NCBI RefSeq assembly: GCF_026241855.1
Contig: NZ_JAPJDC010000001.1
Location: 1,550,001-1,614,000, forward strand
Source of the DNA: Curtobacterium flaccumfaciens pv. betae
Lineage (GTDB): Bacteria; Actinomycetota; Actinomycetes; Actinomycetales; Microbacteriaceae
Reading direction: 5' to 3'
Length of the DNA: 64,000 nt
Positions 62,717 through 64,000 of the stretch are shown piece after piece. Both the position numbers and the translations under genes were made by a program. The first letter of the stretch is position 1, and each line of letters starts with the position of its first letter. The notes beneath the pieces were generated by a model that saw only the letters and a program-made list of their open reading frames with translations, was not told the origin of the DNA and searched no databases.

Positions 62717-63367
62717 TCAGGCGAGCTTCCAGGTGTGGACGTGCTCCCAGGTCATCGTCTGCCACCAGCGACCGGACCAGTCCGGGCTCGCGGTGCGGTA
62801 GAGCACGACGGTGTCGCCGCGGAACCCGGTCGGGACGTCGACGTCGAGCTCGCGGATGAACGCGCCGACCTCGTCGTGCAGGTCCGGTCGGCCGTACAGG
62901 TCGTGCGAGGCGAGCGAGAGGTGCGCGCGGTACTGCTCCGGGTCGTAGTCGTTCGCCAGCGGGACCTGCATCGGCTGCCGGAACGGGGCGACCACGGCCT
63001 CGATGTCGGCGGCGAGCCGGACGAAGTCGTCGTTGTGCGAGCCGTCCGGTCGGGTCGCGACGTCGTAGACGAACCCGATGCCCTGTTCTCGGATGCCGGC
63101 GTTGTGCACGTCGAACCCCGGTCGGCCGTCGAGCAGCGCCGAGACGGCCGCGACGACCTGGTCCTCGTGGCTGCCGAACGGCTGGCTGCCGACGAGCGTG
63201 GCGTGCGGCGGGAAGGCGCCGGCCGACAGCAGGCCGTACTGCGCGCGGAGCTGGTCGGTGACGACCGTGACGGCTCGGCAGGTGCGGGCGTCCGGGCGCA
63301 GGTAGATGCCGTGGCGGTACGGGTCGCTCGGGTCGCGCGGCAGCTTGGCGGTGACGTTCTGGGGCAT
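62717..63367 (-). CDS. 2H phosphoesterase superfamily protein (2'-5' RNA ligase/cyclic phosphodiesterase-like)
   Basis: 216 aa. Both signature H-x-T/S motifs are present: His55-Ala-Thr57 (FPPHATLVGS) and His149-Leu-Ser151 (YRAHLSLAS), about 94 residues apart. The fold opens or forms cyclic phosphodiesters such as 2',3'-cyclic phosphates. The ATG at 63367 lies just after two overlapping-phase LacI operators. In this operon with a LacI regulator, next to an IMPase-like enzyme and an importer, a role in opening an imported cyclic phosphate is more likely than RNA repair; this is inference. Confidence 0.85.
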   Translation of the reverse strand: MPQNVTAKLPRDPSDPYRHGIYLRPDARTCRAVTVVTDQLRAQYGLLSAGAFPPHATLVGSQPFGSHEDQVVAAVSALLDGRPGFDVHNAGIREQGIGFVYDVATRPDGSHNDDFVRLAADIEAVVAPFRQPMQVPLANDYDPEQYRAHLSLASHDLYGRPDLHDEVGAFIRELDVDVPTGFRGDTVVLYRTASPDWSGRWWQTMTWEHVHTWKLA

Positions 63368-63387
63368 GGGTCCGTCCGTGGTCGGGG

Positions 63388-63424
63388 ATGGGGAACGTTC
63401 CCGATAATCGGGAACGTTCCCCAT
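63388..63424. promoter_or_regulatory. Double LacI operator upstream of the 2H phosphoesterase operon
   Basis: Two GGGAACGTTCCC palindromes (63391-63402 and 63410-63421, 19 bp centre to centre) sit in an exact inverted repeat: ATGGGGAACGTTCCCGAT, one A, then its full complement. The block starts 21 bp before the ATG at 63367 on the minus strand. It is also upstream of the second LacI gene only in the convergent sense. Confidence 0.9.
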
Positions 63425-63534
63425 GATCGACCGGACGGGTCCGGATCTCACCCGTCGGTCCGTGACGGGACGGTGAACGATGGATGTCGGCGGGGCCGTG
63501 TCGGTCGTGCTCGTCGCTCCGCTCCGCTCGGCGC

Positions 63535-64000
63535 TCAGACCCGGGCGGCGGTCCGGCCCGGTACCAGGGTGCCGTCGACCGCGTTGTGGGTCACGCCCGT
63601 CGACCGGCCGTCGATCTGGTCGACCACGTCGTCGACGGACAGGCGGCCGATCAGGCCGAGTGGCTGTCGCCACGAGGTGATGCCGAGCAGCTCGGTGGCG
63701 AGTGGGGCGACCCCGTCGTAGCCCGTGACCGACAGGTCGTCCGGCGCACGGAGGCCGCGACGGCGCATCGACTCGAGCACACCGACGGCCCAGCGGTCGC
63801 TCGGTGCCATGATCGCGGTGACGCCGCCGGCCCGCAGGACCTGCTCGACGAACGAGTCGAGGTCCTCGGGGTCCGCTCCGTGGTCCTCGGAGCGGATCCG
63901 GAGCACCTCGGCGCCGCGCGCACGGAGTCGGCGCACCATCGCGTCGGTGCGTGCCGACTGCGTCAGCGACCCGGCCGGTGTGACCGTCAGCACGGCGACG
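63535..64000 (-). CDS. LacI-family regulator (N-terminus outside window)
   Basis: The C-terminal 155 residues of a LacI/PurR-type protein; the frame is open to the window edge and ends at 63535. The ligand-binding core is recognisable: VRRLRARGAEVLRI, VTAIMAPSDRWAVGVLESMRRRGLRAPDDLSVTGYDGV (the usual ...DxxAxGxxxxLxxxGxxVPxDxSVxGFDG block) and a GRLSVDDVVDQIDG tail. The usual terminal LVxRxS motif reads TLVPGRTAA. It is transcribed in the same direction as the 2H phosphoesterase operon, 168 bp upstream. It may also recognise the local operators. Confidence 0.88.
   Translation of the reverse strand, partial: VAVLTVTPAGSLTQSARTDAMVRRLRARGAEVLRIRSEDHGADPEDLDSFVEQVLRAGGVTAIMAPSDRWAVGVLESMRRRGLRAPDDLSVTGYDGVAPLATELLGITSWRQPLGLIGRLSVDDVVDQIDGRSTGVTHNAVDGTLVPGRTAARV

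Overview
The window is about 64 kb of very GC-rich DNA (roughly 70% by eye) from an actinobacterium. The fatty-acid operon order (PucR-type regulator, fabD, fabH, acpP, fabF beside a homodimeric-type aceE), a DUF3145 protein, many GTG starts and terminators without a U-tract point to Microbacteriaceae. A Curtobacterium-like plant or soil isolate is my best guess; this is inference, not a search result. No prophage, IS element, CRISPR array or rRNA was seen.

Layout. 0-2.7 kb: 3' part of dnaG, then about 1 kb without a convincing gene that holds a 270-bp tandem repeat. 2.8-10.4 kb: a Dpp/Opp-type peptide importer (lipoprotein, two permeases, a fused double ATPase, a third ATPase) with a D-2-hydroxyacid dehydrogenase. 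10.5-16.8 kb: tRNA-Asn, a lipoprotein, peptide deformylase, a DMT/NIPA-like transporter, a GT4 glycosyltransferase, a CAT-anticodon tRNA, an AI-2E-family transporter, and DUF1684 and DUF3145 proteins. 17-25.6 kb: core lipid and pyruvate metabolism on the minus strand (fabF, acpP, fabH, fabD, fasR-like, aceE) and a divergent peroxiredoxin. 25.6-33.7 kb: accessory biosynthetic genes built around an amino acid:[carrier protein] ligase. 33.8-44.5 kb: small lipoproteins, an aldo/keto reductase, a SatD-like pair, a large Cys-rich membrane-anchored protein, tRNA-Val, and a frameshifted regulator next to an SDR fusion. 44.5-57.2 kb: secreted phospholipase C with a GntR regulator, two MGT-type glycosyltransferases, an EEP-fold membrane protein, a dicarboxylate symporter, and a FadR-type regulator with an ACMSD-like amidohydrolase. 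57.3-64 kb: a sugar-type ABC importer, an IMPase-like phosphatase, a 2H phosphoesterase and two LacI regulators linked by GGGAACGTTCCC operators.

Two systems stand out. (1) 26567-33748: carrier protein, dedicated AcpS-type phosphopantetheinyl transferase, class-II-synthetase-like aa:CP ligase, acyl-CoA-dehydrogenase-like flavoprotein and a double alpha/beta-hydrolase with a GxCxG box form a translationally coupled minus-strand set. A nitroreductase-like and a PaaK-like protein diverge from it. I infer a small pathway that loads an amino acid on a carrier protein, oxidises or modifies it and transfers it to an unknown acceptor. (2) 57283-64000: an importer, a 2H phosphodiesterase and a phosphomonoesterase share perfect LacI-type palindromes. 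This suggests uptake and sequential opening and dephosphorylation of a (cyclic) phosphate ester of a sugar or polyol.

The region also carries a family of hairpins with a GGAGGCCCG core at gene ends whose flanking bases covary. Three clusters of frameshifts at 40.9, 41.08 and 49.37 kb are either pseudogenes or base-calling errors.
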